A program made the position numbers and the translations under genes. Source: Rotaria socialis (Eukaryota; Rotifera; Eurotatoria; Philodinida; Philodinidae). From it: a stretch of 64,000 bases of DNA. Of this stretch, positions 1 to 11,277 are shown in pieces. The notes under the pieces are model-generated. The model was not told the DNA's origin, did no database searches, and was given only the letters and a program-made list of their open reading frames with translations. Each line of letters opens with the position of its first letter. Positions within the stretch are counted from its first letter, which is position 1. The stretch is from positions 53,976 through 117,975 of the forward strand of contig CAJNYU010003429.1 of the NCBI GenBank assembly GCA_905331475.1, written 5' to 3'.

Positions 1-417
1 ATGTGAGAACGTAGTAAAACCAAGAAGATTTTAAATTCATACTGTTAATTATAATTCTATTTTTAGTTGTCACAAATGAAATTAAATGGCACAAATTAGA
101 AAAAATAAAATACTTAGTTAAGGAAAAATCTTTTACTGATTTTAATTAGAATTCATAGGAATATATCAATGTTGTAATGCATTGCCTATCTCTGAGAAAA
201 TTTTCTTGTCGCTAAATTTAAATAACAATACGTAATGAAGAAGAATTGATATTTATTAAAACAGCTGCTAGTGCAATCCCTGTGGGATTAAACTGTGAAA
301 TGCGATGAAACGCCTGTTCCGGAATCCATCTATGATGGTCAGTGATCGTCTGTGAAGCTTCTAAGTCACGGCCTGGATTATGATATATGAAGCCTTTAGA
401 GACCATCACAGACTGTT
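1..417. other. AT-rich intergenic, no gene seen
   Basis: I see no splice-bounded exon and no conserved protein. Short open frames here have no recognisable motif. Confidence 0.5.
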
Positions 418-514
418 ACAGAGAAATGAATTAGTTAACTAATTAGTTAATTAATTAACTTCTCTAATTAATTAGTTAACCAATTAGCTAACGAACTAAT
501 TAATTCATTTCTCT
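418..514. repeat. AT-rich imperfect palindrome
   Basis: The left edge reads cagagaaatgaattagtt, and the reverse complement of the right edge reads cagagaaatgaattaattag. The interior is made of repeated ttaattaactaa-type blocks that can also pair with each other. The structure would fold into a hairpin of about 40-base arms. It may be a small MITE or a replication-slippage palindrome. I found no convincing target-site duplication. Confidence 0.6.
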
Positions 515-1308
515 GTGACGGCCTGTGTGGGGGAATTCGCCCAAATTTCTATCAGCAGTGTCATATATCCCGAAAATTGGAGATGCATCAACTTGTTCTC
601 CGGGATCAGCTATATCTACTGCAAGAGATGTGGGCGTGGATGCAGGGGATGTACATCTCTAAAGGAGGTGATACTTTTCCGGTGGTGCATGACCCCTTCT
701 CCGCTGGAGATGCGGCATCTTCAACGGGAGAAGTCGCAGCATCTCCAAATCTCGGGATATGTGACACTACTCAGATAAAACGATATCTAAGATCAATCCC
801 GTCAAATACGAGATGATACTAGACATTGAAACATATTACACTCAGCATAGAACGTCGCAAATGAATGCTGAAAAAAATAAATGTCATACCAACAATAAAA
901 AGAAAACGACTCGATCTCCGAATGCACATAAATCCCAGGAGGCGTCATCGAGCATTTCCCTACAAGTAAGCGGACTTATCTCAGCAGAAAATAAGAACAT
1001 ACGCACGATTCCCTAATCCAGTCATTGTTCTAAAGGACAAAACTGCCAAAATTGTCGTGTTGCCAGTATAGTGATTGAATAAGCCAACAGTGAGTCATAG
1101 GCACCACACCAAGCCCAATCATCACAAACAATCACTTATCAATTCACTCGCAACTGATAAATGAAGATGCTTGAATAACGTCCGATGAACATAAACTATA
1201 TCGGAAACTATCTTTCACGCCGAATACACTCCAAAGAGCTAACTATAGAACTCAAACCATTTCAGGTATAACATCAAGTCAACGTTCAGCAAAAATAAAT
1301 TCTGCATA
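515..1308. other. Intergenic, short GC-richer patch, no gene
   Basis: Bases 560-790 are GC-richer than the surroundings and contain short repeated ggagatg / tctcc words, some in inverted orientation. No open frame has a recognisable domain. The remainder is AT-rich and featureless to me. Confidence 0.4.
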
Positions 1309-1634
1309 GAGGTGTAAGCCGAACGGCTGAGCCGTCGCCACCGATGAGGCAAAAAAAGTTTTAATTTTTGAGTCACCGCAGTCATTAAACCAAAACAATT
1401 CTTAATTTTTGAGCCACTGCCGTCGACATATAAGCAAAAATACTAAATTTTTGAATATTTTCACTACTCGGAAACAGTATTTTGGATTCTTTTGATCTAA
1501 CTGTTAATAAGAACATTCTATATTATCATTGTTCCCTTTCTTGTTAGATAATTCTCAAAACTACGAAATTTTTTAAAAATAGTATCTAAAGATTTCGAGT
1601 TGCCGCCGCCAACCGAGGCGTCGGCTTACACCTC
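1309..1634. mobile_element. TA-flanked MITE with 14-base terminal inverted repeats
   Basis: The element starts GAGGTGTAAGCCGA and ends with its exact reverse complement. A TA dinucleotide lies directly outside both ends (1307-1308 and 1635-1636), as expected of Tc1/mariner-type insertion. The interior is non-coding and holds two or three diverged copies of a block of about 58 bases centred on 'taatttttgag' followed by a 'cactgc' or 'caccgc' word. At 326 bases it cannot encode a transposase, so it would be non-autonomous. Boundaries are read directly from the sequence; the superfamily assignment is inferred from the TA site. Confidence 0.75.
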
Positions 1635-2879
1635 TAATCCTACATACATCTTGCGGAGACCAACATACTCTACAGCATTTATCATTTTCGTTTGTTTGGA
1701 ATAGACACAATGTCTTATCCATGTGATGAGACCCTTGAGAAAGATAGAAACAAGTAATGGAAATCTTGAACAAGAATAAGCAGCAACAAAGAAGGTCATT
1801 AATAAAGATGTTTTATTTTGAACATTGATGCTATGAACCTTATCGACCGAATTCCCGAGTAAACCTTGTGTATGCTAATATCTCAGATTTGTCTACTGTT
1901 GGTTTGTGTATAGCAAAAGCAGCTAGCATATCTTTCTAAAAATATTATTTATCTCAATTTAAAATTTGGTAAATATTTCGAACAACTGATCATGGTTGCT
2001 GGTGGTTCGCATAATTCCTTGATTAATGACGACCAAAAATGAATTGTAAGCGAATTTTTTGTGCATAGAGCAAATTCGATTACCTTACTATTAAGATTCA
2101 TTTCTGCAATAATATTAGCTTGACTTCGTCGTCAGAACCTATCTATTTGTGAACAAAACTTTACCCACGAATCCCCGATCCAAAAGAAATTCAGATCTTG
2201 ACTTATAATATCAACATCATTAATTAATAAAGAACTTAAAACTGAACCACTTAAGCAATATAATACTTGAAGAAAATTAAATATACAATATTTCCCATTT
2301 ACCAGCTAATAAAAAACAGGAAAAGTGAATCCATGTCTTTATGAAACCAAAGAAAAATCTTGTATTTAAGTTCATTTCAAATTGGGAAATTTTACTAATA
2401 ATAATTGGATTTTGATTGAAAACTTCAGTTCGTAAAGTACGAAATAATTTTATTTCTAGTCTATTTAATGGTCTATATTCATAAATAAATGAATATTCAA
2501 AAAATGTATAGATAGGCATTGTAAATGCACAGAAATGTGTTGAATATGAATACAAGCGTACAAATGTTGGAAATGATTGAGTATTGCAGTGTTTTGTCAT
2601 TTTTTCTAAATTCCATGGTAAAAAAGCAAGATAATAAAAAGCAGGATTTGATGATCAGATCGTTTTTGAATGAAGTAATCACACGAAATTAAATAGAAGC
2701 TTTCTTTTGGTAAAGAAGACGTAACACAGTATTTTACATTTTTGTACCCAAAGTGAACAGATTAATAAATAATAAATTATAGATTTCAGATAAAAAAAGG
2801 TTTTCTATAGAGTATAACACGAAAAAAATATGTGTATCAGAGAATATTATTTTATGGAAAACGATAATCTTTTACTTAC
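1635..2879. other. AT-rich region, possible downstream exons of F-box fragment
   Basis: Two overlapping minus-strand open frames (about 2277-2682) follow the F-box exon but join it in neither phase. No domain is recognisable in them. They may be decayed or intronic sequence. Confidence 0.3.
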
Positions 2880-3053
2880 GGACCAAGAGATTGCCAAAAA
2901 TTTTCTTTCCGAAATTAGCACAACTTTTGTGGTACATTCACTATAAGATAAAGCATCGGAACCATTTAAATACGAAGCTATATGATTAAGTATTGCAACA
3001 GGCAATTTATCTAATAAAGAAAATCGTTGATACGGAAAATTCTTCTTTGATAA
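2880..3053 (-). pseudogene. Orphan F-box-like exon
   Basis: On the minus strand an open stretch encodes about 55 residues with an F-box pattern: FSLLDKLPVAILNHIASYLN followed by GSDALSYSEC, with the Leu-Pro turn and the alternating Leu/Ile positions of the helical core. It ends at a strong donor (TCC then GTAAGT at 2879). Upstream, an in-frame TGA lies just before the block and no ATG is available, so the exon must be entered by splicing at a weak acceptor, or else the gene is broken. F-box proteins recruit substrates to SCF ubiquitin ligases through Skp1. No downstream exon in the correct phase is evident. It could be the remnant of a lineage-expanded F-box family. Confidence 0.4.
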
Positions 3054-3731
3054 AAGTCTTCATGATTCTTTCATATTTTTACTCTGTTGTTTTATTATCT
3101 TTTTTTTCATTATTTACACTAAAATTATTGACCTAAAAAAAAGAAGAAATTATTAGTGTATCAGAAAAATAAGAAGCACTTTATAAAAACAAAATCATCT
3201 AAGAATATTTATTAAACTATCAGTAGAACGAAGGTCATCATTTTAATAAAATTAGGGTAAATATATTGTTGGATTATGTAATAGATATATACAGTGTAAT
3301 GATTTAAATCCTTTTGACTATAAAAAACCAAAATCATAAAGAATATGAATTATCATTCATTATTACATTTAGATGATTTGCCTTTGAAACGATGAAATTA
3401 AATATTTTCAATAAAGAAAAAACCTTTCAAATAAACTGTGATTTATTCGATCAAAATCTCTAGAAGTGTGATATACATATAACAGATCTAATTATATTCT
3501 ATTGCTCGATATGAAACTGCTAAAATCTCATTAGTCGAGAAAGTTCATATCAGAAATTTATTCACATCGTACAAGTAACAAATAATTAGACTTCTATTAT
3601 CGATAAACATATCTTGACATTAAAACATAATAGAAAATTGCTAAATCAACGAATAATATTCAAATACGTCACAGATATATTTAAAATGATATTAGGCTTT
3701 GAAAATTAAAAACATTTTCTTCATTATTTAG
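3054..3731. other. AT-rich intergenic, no gene seen
   Basis: No motif-bearing frame, repeat or RNA gene is evident. Confidence 0.4.
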
Positions 3732-3838
3732 ATCGAAAGTAACGAAGCTGTAGCAACGAATACAAATGAAACATCGAAGATACATAAAGGAACAATAGTC
3801 AAATTTTTTCATAAATGTAGCTTTGGTTTTATCAAATT
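3732..3838 (+). other. Possible cold-shock-like exon fragment
   Basis: The block is preceded by an acceptor-like ttatttag and followed by GTAAGT. It encodes a short peptide containing KGTIVKFF then FGFI, which resembles the first two strands of a cold-shock domain (KGxVKWF...GFGFI). An open frame follows from about 3872 to 4113, but the intervening intron would be only about 34 bases in the phase that works, and another acceptor gives the wrong phase. Either this is a decayed gene or the resemblance is accidental. Confidence 0.2.
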
Positions 3839-4087
3839 GTAAGTATTAAAAAAACGATTACTTCATATAAAAGAAGTGTCTTAGACAAAAGTGGGTCAAT
3901 TGTACAGCACATTAAAAGTGAACTTTTAGAAATCGATGAAAAAAATCAATATGGTATATTAAGTAAATTGATAAAACTTAATGCTATTCTTTTAAATTAT
4001 AGTTCCAATCTTGAAACAAAAGAAAAAATAAATTTTTTTTCATGTAAGGGAAGTCAGCGACAGATTCGAGCTTTCCCTGAAACGATT

Positions 4088-5040
4088 CGTCCCATCAATC
4101 GTGCCACTTCTTGAACGTAGCGTGCCAGATAGAACTCGATGAGCTCTATCTAATGCTATGTTCAAAAATTACGATAGCATGAAAGCTGAAAAAGCATCTA
4201 TCAAAATATGATTCACCACCATGGGACAAAATGTACACTTTTTATATTTCCTGAATATATTCGATTCGTCGCGCGTGCCACTTTTGAAACTTATGCCATT
4301 CGATGCAGCTCGATGAGTTCTATCTATTACAGTATTCAAACCTACCATCTTTAAAACCCATGAGCCTTAAATATTCAACACCCCTGTTGAATTCGGGAAT
4401 TTTGTGATATTTCATCTACCGATTCGCCCAATAACGTGTGCCAACGCCAAAAATCAATTGAGTCGACTCAGATTGACGAGCTCAATCGATTGATGTGTCC
4501 TTTGATATACAGAACAGTACTAAAAGAGCAACAACATTCCTAAATTCAGTCATGCTACATTTATCGCAAACATTATCTTTTACAGATTTGATCCAAAACA
4601 CGTGCCACTCACACACGCACTTACAGTTGATGCCACTTAATAAGACCTACAGATTGATGTATAATTTCATATGATAGCTTATAATAAATGAGTTATGTAA
4701 CCAGAATTATGCTGCTATTGCACAATTGAACCAATTTTTCTTTTCCGTGGGGATTCGCTTGAGTATGTGTGCCAATCACAATTTATATCTCACTCGATGC
4801 AACTTTGTGAGTTCTATCGACGATTGGTATATGGCTTGATATGATTAGCATTACTATACCAACGCCAGCCCTCAAATATTAACTAATCTACATAAAAAAA
4901 TTATTATTTTCGTGAGTAATTTGCTTTGTTGGGAGTGCCAATGATGATACATATGTCAATCGATGCAGCTCAGCGAGTTCTATCGTTTGATACACGATTT
5001 GGTATGATTAACTATACTGTGCGAGCAACAGCACCTATAC
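4088..5040. repeat. Degenerate satellite array, period about 167 bases
   Basis: A diverged unit recurs about six times. Its landmarks are a 'gattcg...cgtgcca' block followed about 45 bases later by a 'cgatgagttctatc' block. The second landmark appears at about 4138, 4311, 4478, 4807 and 4971, and one copy near 4600-4650 has lost it. Spacings are 173, 167, 2 x 165 and 164. Copies are clearly related but too diverged to be a recent expansion. The array stops just before the palindrome at 5057. Confidence 0.7.
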
Positions 5041-5056
5041 ATCCAGTATATGATGT

Positions 5057-5366
5057 GGTAGTGGCTATGTGTACTCGAGTGTACATAGCCCTATGACTAT
5101 ATGCACTCGACTAGGAATAAGCAATTAATTCATAAATCTTAAGTTATATTAATGTGTTGTTTATACTTCATGGACAATATCAGAGAAATATTTTCAATTA
5201 TTAGNTCTCTGATATTGTCCATGAAGTATAAACAACACATTAATATAACTTAAGATTTATGAATTAATTGCTTATTCCTAGTCGAGTGCATATAGTCATA
5301 GGGCTATGTATACTCGAGTGCATATAGTCATAGGGTTATGTACACTCGAGTACACATAGCCACTAC
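5057..5366. repeat. Long near-perfect palindrome with an N at the centre
   Basis: Bases 5057-5184 are repeated in reverse complement at 5206-5366, from ggtagtggctatgtgtactc to its mirror. The right arm carries an extra tandem copy of about 33 bases (cgagtgcatatagtcatagg...). Only about 20 bases and a single N (5205) separate the arms. It may be a real foldback or a join of two strands of the same end made by the assembler. Confidence 0.8.
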
Positions 5367-6023
5367 CATTTTTTATCTTTTTTTAAAACTAGTATTTGAA
5401 AAGAATTTCTTCCAATTGATTGGATGTCACCTTGTTAAGTTAGTCTTCTCATTCCAAGTCGCAGTGAAGTTACTGATGAATATGCATGAGCAATATGAAA
5501 CTATTTTCTATAATATTAGTAATGACTTTTCATTTTTGGATTGATGACTCAGGTGCACTTCGAAATATCCATGTCTCGATTATAAGGGGAAAATTTTGCG
5601 TTTTCCCTACTGATCAAACTAAAAATCTTCATTAGCTCATGAATATACATTTTTGATGCTTCAAGATAATTTTCAATGGTCATCGTCCTATAGAAAAAGA
5701 AAAAGTAGCTAATATACAAATTCATTTATGCAATATTTTTTCAAAAGAACTCTTATGATACAAATCATGCTGTTCACTTGGAATATCTACTGAAAAACGC
5801 ATTGAACATTTGAATGAAAATACGATCTTTAATCGATGAAATACTAGGGATTAATGAAAATAGTTTCCTAATCTTGCTTAGAAGATTGCTTTTGCTGTTT
5901 GATAGTTATACTAAAAAGAATAGAAGAGATCTTGTTTTATTGAATCGTATGATGATCAATTTCAAATTACTCGCTCATGGTGATTTCGAATGCTTTAACA
6001 GTCGTTGAACTAGCCTATTGTAG
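5367..6023. other. Intergenic, no supported gene
   Basis: Short plus-strand open frames near 5400-5544 and 5814-6008 are Leu-rich and lack a recognisable motif or splice-linked partner. They could be a decayed gene, but I cannot support one. Confidence 0.35.
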
Positions 6024-6819
6024 CTACTGTGTAGACTTCGTGAGAATCTCTGGTTGATTGCTATGGGAAATGGCTGTTGTGCTCATTTTAGGTACCAACT
6101 CGATAAGATGAAATAGTGCTTCAGTTTCTTGAAGTTGAATGATATGAAGATCGTTACCTGAATCAAGATAACCCACAATTTTGAATTGTCTCGCGGCAGG
6201 AAGAAGAACTTCATTTTCTGTTTCAAAATAAGAATGTCGTCGAATATCGTTTCCACTACAACAATCGATAATAAACATTATTCTTGTGTCAGTTTTGCCA
6301 AGAAATTGTTCTGATTGTAGAGTTGTGACTGATGATGTACATGGCGAGAAGCACCACCAGACAAATGTTTGTCCCACTGGATACTCATCGACTAGATGGA
6401 GCTTAACTCCACGGTAAACGGTCAGACGAATTGATGGGAGACATCCAAGTGCTGTTAGCATCAGCTTCAGGTAGGAAAACCATGGTTTTAGTCTTTGGCG
6501 ATTTTTGACACGCAAAGTAGAATTCAGAACAAAAAAAGGACACTGTTCCTGCGGCTCCCATTTCATCGAATAGAGATAAATTGATGCTGACTCGTCAGAG
6601 AAAAGTCTATCGGTAGGTATTTCGCAGTTACGTTCAACTATCCATACCTTGTTCTCAATGCTTGGTAAGAGAGTGAGAAGAGGTTTTTACGGCTTCATCA
6701 AGTGAGACAAGTGCCATATTCTGGTATCCTTCAATGGGTAACAGCATTTTGCGAGGCTCTCCGGTTATATCCGAGAAGTGATTGATACATTTTGGTGAAT
6801 CGCCCGTTTTCGTTGTCAT
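6024..6819 (-). pseudogene. NAD:arginine mono-ADP-ribosyltransferase, frameshifted
   Basis: The enzyme family transfers ADP-ribose from NAD+ to protein arginines. The reading starts at the ATG at 6819 and includes a lead-in with LLPIEGYQNMALVSL, then SDESASIYLYS, then the catalytic core. In the core I see the first-strand arginine motif (VYRGV), the Ser motif (WWCFSPCTSS in the place of F-x-S-x-STS) and the ExE motif (ETENEVLLP), so all R-S-E elements are present. The long downstream frame begins near 6566. Between the lead-in and the core the frame shifts by one base at a run of five T on the plus strand (6684-6688). One base fewer there would be consistent with an uninterrupted frame. It could be a sequencing error in a homopolymer or a true pseudogene. 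Large ADP-ribosyltransferase families are known from rotifers. Confidence 0.75.
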
Positions 6820-8917
6820 ATTTCACAAATTCAATTAGACTAAAGCGAAAATTTGAATCAATTCTTCAAGGAATAAGACAAAGTAGATTACGTCAGATTA
6901 TCGGGTTAGAACCATGCAACTGAGAACTGATAGTGTGAATTCAATTGTTGTAATGAATCTTCTATTCCATTCTTAGATCGACATCCTTCTTAGTTCGGGA
7001 TATATTTAGATGGAAAACACCTGATTCTTGAGAATCAGGGAGGGGATGTCGGTACTTGATGTTCCGAAGTCGTCATTCAGGGAGCGCATATGTGTGAATG
7101 AGATGAGATACACTAGAGAACTTTTTACGACGCTCATGCCATTACATCTCACATAGTTCATGTCAGACGGGTCTCGGATAACTGTCGATGGATACAAACA
7201 GAGCAGAGAGGAGATAGAGTTATATAGATGCTAAACTTTCACAAGACCAAACGCAAAAAATACAAAACATTTCTTAAAGTATCACAGCAAACATCAATTC
7301 GATGACGGTTGACACTCATACGGAGTCTTGGTAGATTTACTTAGAAAAAGACTCAGCGTCAGTGTCACTTCCATGAAAAGGAGCGAAAGCTTGTCTGGAG
7401 TAATCTGAGGGAATTTTAGCCATATGCTAAGGAATACCGAGACATAAAGAGTCAGTCTCGCACGGCTTTCGAAGTTTGACCGCAGTACACCAGTTAGACA
7501 GTCTCCTAGATAGTCTTAGAATGAGTGGTAGCTCTTAAACAGGTTAATTCCGCCTTGCCATCGAGCTAGAACTGATTGATAGTTAGTTGCTTCAGTTTTA
7601 AGAAGTAGCATTTAACTTCGTTTTTATTCGATTGAGATAAAAGATTCAACGTTTTTTTTTGGGCACTGTTTTAGGAAACGCGTTCTTTATAGTCTCAAAC
7701 GTTAACTTAATTGGTAGTTAGATAGATGAGAACAGTAAGTAAGGTCGCGGCAAGAAAACAATCTATTTTTGTTTTGAATACACAACTAGCTTGTTGTGTG
7801 CTGTGCAAAAAGAAATGCTTTCATGCTGCTCTCTTACCTTTCTATTTCCAGAGATAAATTCTCTATATGGTTATCTTTCCAACAAACAGAAGAATGAGAA
7901 TGTTGTTGACATACATATCAGTTTTATTCGTGTAGATATTGACAAATTCTCTCTCTTTTCACATTCTTCTTTTACAGACGAGTATAGTACAAAGTGCGCT
8001 TGAGAAGAACAAATAAAAGTAGCTCGGTGTTGTACAATTTTTCAGGATTGTTTACGTTGTCTATCGACAACTGCGTAAATCGCAACATCAAAATAGAACC
8101 TGTAAAAAGACTACAACAATAAACAACGCACTTGTTTTTGTCACAAAATATTGCCTCTATGAAACTGCAATTTTCTACGTAAATTATAACAATCACTTGT
8201 TTTATTATGCGCATAAGCACAACGGAGAATATCATATAAGAAAAACACACTCCTTTATTTGTATTTTGCAACGAAGTGTTTCAATTCGATTTAAGATTCC
8301 ATATAGACTATTTACATTCACAGAGCTGCATTTCAAACATGCTCAAATTAAAAAAAAACATTTTCACATATTTCTGTTGCATTAAAAGGATTCAACAATA
8401 GCTGCAAAACAGCAAAATTCGAAACAAATGAAACGTATATCGAATTATGAACAAAATTAGATTGAAAATCATTCACATGAACTTTATTTTTATATTAGAG
8501 AAAATGTAGTCAATCAAGACTACTCTAAACTTATCATCTTCTAATCATTCAATATATGCCGTATGCGTACTTCAATTTTCCTACAACTTTGAAATTTTTT
8601 TGTTTTAACTACTAAATAGTCTATTCCAAGTGGAAAATTACAGGTTCTCTTTCATCTCGTTTGAGAACATACTTAATCAGCCATCATAGTGAAAAAAAAC
8701 GAAGAACAAGACTACTTTTTTTATTCTCCTATTCGACCAATCAGTTTTTTTAACCAATCATCCACTCTTTTTTTCCTGTTTCTTTTTATTATCGAACGAG
8801 AGAAAATATACAATTCACATTTGATCATATTACTCGAGTACGTGAAAGGCGAGAATTTGTGTCTATATATCATCATCTCCATTATTATTTTTTTTTCTTC
8901 TTCTTCTTCTTCTAAGT
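6820..8917. other. Intergenic region upstream of the SIX gene
   Basis: No domain-bearing frame is evident on either strand. The last bases (about 8887-8912) are a poly-T then TTC repeat just before the SIX start codon and may lie in the 5' untranslated region. Confidence 0.4.
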
Positions 8918-10060
8918 ATGATGAAATCGAACACAACAAACTCTTCTTATCAACATTCAGCATACGATTATCATCATCATCATCATCATTTTGGTACAAC
9001 ATCATCCAATGTCTATTCATCCTATTATCCAAATCATTATGTATCTCAATCAAATATTTCAACTAAAATTGAAAATGATGATTCATCAAATTCAATTCTG
9101 CCACCATCACCAATGGCAAACAATAATTCACTAATACAAAATCCAATTATTCTGAAGTTACCAAACAATAATAATGTCGAACAAACAATAACGTTAACAA
9201 TCGATCACTTAGCTTGTGTATGTGAAGCTATTCAACAAAGTGGTAAAATTGATAAATTAATGAAACTTTTACAATTACTACCATTAAAATCTTCTTCACC
9301 CGATGCTGTTTTAATACATCAGCATGATAGTATATTGAAAGCACGTGCAATTATTTTTTATCATCAATCGAAATTTCGTGAATTATATTGTCTATTAGAA
9401 ACACATTCATTTGATGGTCAGCATCATTCTGAATTACAACAACTATGGTATAAAGCTCATTATATGGAAGCACAAAAAATTCGTGGTCGTTCATTAGGTG
9501 CTGTTGATAAATATCGTATAAGACGAAAATATCCTTTACCAAAATCGATTTGGGATGGTGAAGAAACAATTTATTGTTTTAAAGAAAAATCTCGGCAAGC
9601 ATTAAAAGAATGTTATCGACAAAATCGTTATCCAACACCAAATGAAAAACGTTTATTAGCAAAAAAAACTGGTTTAACATTAACACAAGTTAGTAATTGG
9701 TTTAAAAATCGACGACAAAGAGATCGTACACCACGAACGTAAGTTATGCCCTTTTCAATGAGGGAAGAGAAAAAACAATTGCCACTTGTGCCGAACATTA
9801 TCCGTCTTATATATCTAATAGTCATGGCACATTTACAACCTAACCACTTTTCACTTGATAAAATAAATATGAAAATGTCAATTGTTTTCTTTTTAATTAT
9901 TAGTCAAGATCTTCAAACATCATTACTTAATCAAGCTGCATATTTTGCTGCTGGTTCTGTATACTCTCATGGTTTATTTGCAACAACATCATCATCATCA
10001 TCGTCAGCAGTAACAAATAATTCATTGCCATCGAACAATTCAACATATTTGCATCATTAA
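8918..10060 (+). CDS. SIX4/5: SIX4/5-class homeodomain transcription factor
   Basis: Two coding exons, 8918-9738 and 9904-10060 (GT-AG intron, phase 2), give 325 residues. After a low-complexity start containing six histidines comes a SIX domain from about residue 92 ([20 protein letters not shown] ... [10 protein letters not shown]). The SIX-type homeodomain follows at about 207-270, with the invariant [14 protein letters not shown] recognition helix. The sequences [20 protein letters not shown] and [16 protein letters not shown] match the SIX4/5 group better than SIX1/2 (which has GAVGKYR...) or SIX3/6. SIX proteins bind DNA with Eya co-factors and act in sensory-organ, muscle and mesoderm development. 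The tail is short (Ser/Asn-rich), much shorter than vertebrate SIX4. ATGATG follows a TTC repeat, and an upstream coding exon is not needed. An AATAAA lies at about 10118. Confidence 0.93.
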
Positions 10061-11277
10061 TTCTAAAAAATTAACAATACTTCTTTCTTTTTTCTTTTGT
10101 GTTCTTTCTAGTCTGTTAATAAAAGAAAAAAAAACGGAAAAGTTTTTTTTTCTTTGAGGAGCAATGAATTTGATTAATTTTCATCATAGAAAAATGAGCA
10201 TAAACGTGTGTATAAAATTAGTTTATGGTACAACGATGGCAAGAGAAAAAGCAATCTTTTTTTTAAAACTCAATAAAAGTAGTGATGCGCTAATGATCAT
10301 CTAGGATGTTTCCAATAACATATAATCATTTGCCAATTATGTTATTTCATCCGTTGCGCATCTGGTTACCTTCTTTATTTCCCAGCTACCTGCTGAATTT
10401 TTTCATTATAATAAAGACAGAAAGATGACACGCGTATTATAAATAAAAACGATGTCATCTAATTGATAATCATAATGTGCATACAAAAAAAGAATAATAA
10501 TAATAAATTGGTTGCCTTTGTCTACCTAATCACAAAATTATACAGAATCAAATAAGTTATTTGATGCGATCATTATCGCACCGCAAAATTCTCTCTCTCT
10601 CTCTCTCTTTCGTTTTTTTTTTTGATTGAATATTAGCATTAAAAAGTATGTATACGCTATATGACACTTATGCATACATTTATAGATTAAAAGTCAGACT
10701 ACACACGCGCAACGTTACCAAAGTATACTCATGTCAATCAATCAACTTCAAATAATATGTGAACTTTTTGTTTGAGAAAACAACAACAACAACAACAAGC
10801 AAGCATAGATCAAACTTGTGCCTATTGTACAATTCAAGATAATCTCTACACTGGGATTAGACTCTAAATACAAATTAGAAATCTGATAGAATATTCTGAC
10901 TTACTTCAAAGCATACATTTGAGTGGAAAAAAGGTCACATTGATCTGACACTCATTTTATTCATTCCACTTGAAAATCACTGAAGTAGACATTCTGCTCA
11001 TCACACAATGGTTGATGCTGCACATATAAAAAAATAGCCGTTGATTGTTCGTTATTCGAGTCTTTTTAGAATCTTTTCTTAGGTCAGATATTTTTAAGTG
11101 ATAAGCATTCAAAACTGAGGCACAAATGAAATATAGATTTTACACTTTGATAGCGACATAAGTAAATATTAAGCAGTGAAAAAACTACATTTACTATTGG
11201 TACTTTTCATTATGACACATTTGTTATTATTTTATTTATCGGCTGTATTTTTGAGCGAAAAACAAAAAAAAAGAAGC
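10061..11277. other. Intergenic between convergent SIX and PI3K genes
   Basis: It holds the 3' ends of both genes (AATAAA near 10118 on plus; a TTTATT block near 11232 that is AATAAA on minus), a (CT)n run at 10591-10608 and an (AAC)n run near 10781-10798. I see no further gene. Confidence 0.5.

Noticed and set aside
8721-9062. Minus-strand ORF opposite the SIX start, with poly-Asp and poly-Glu
   Set aside because: The homopolymers are the complement of the TTC and CAT repeats around the SIX start codon.
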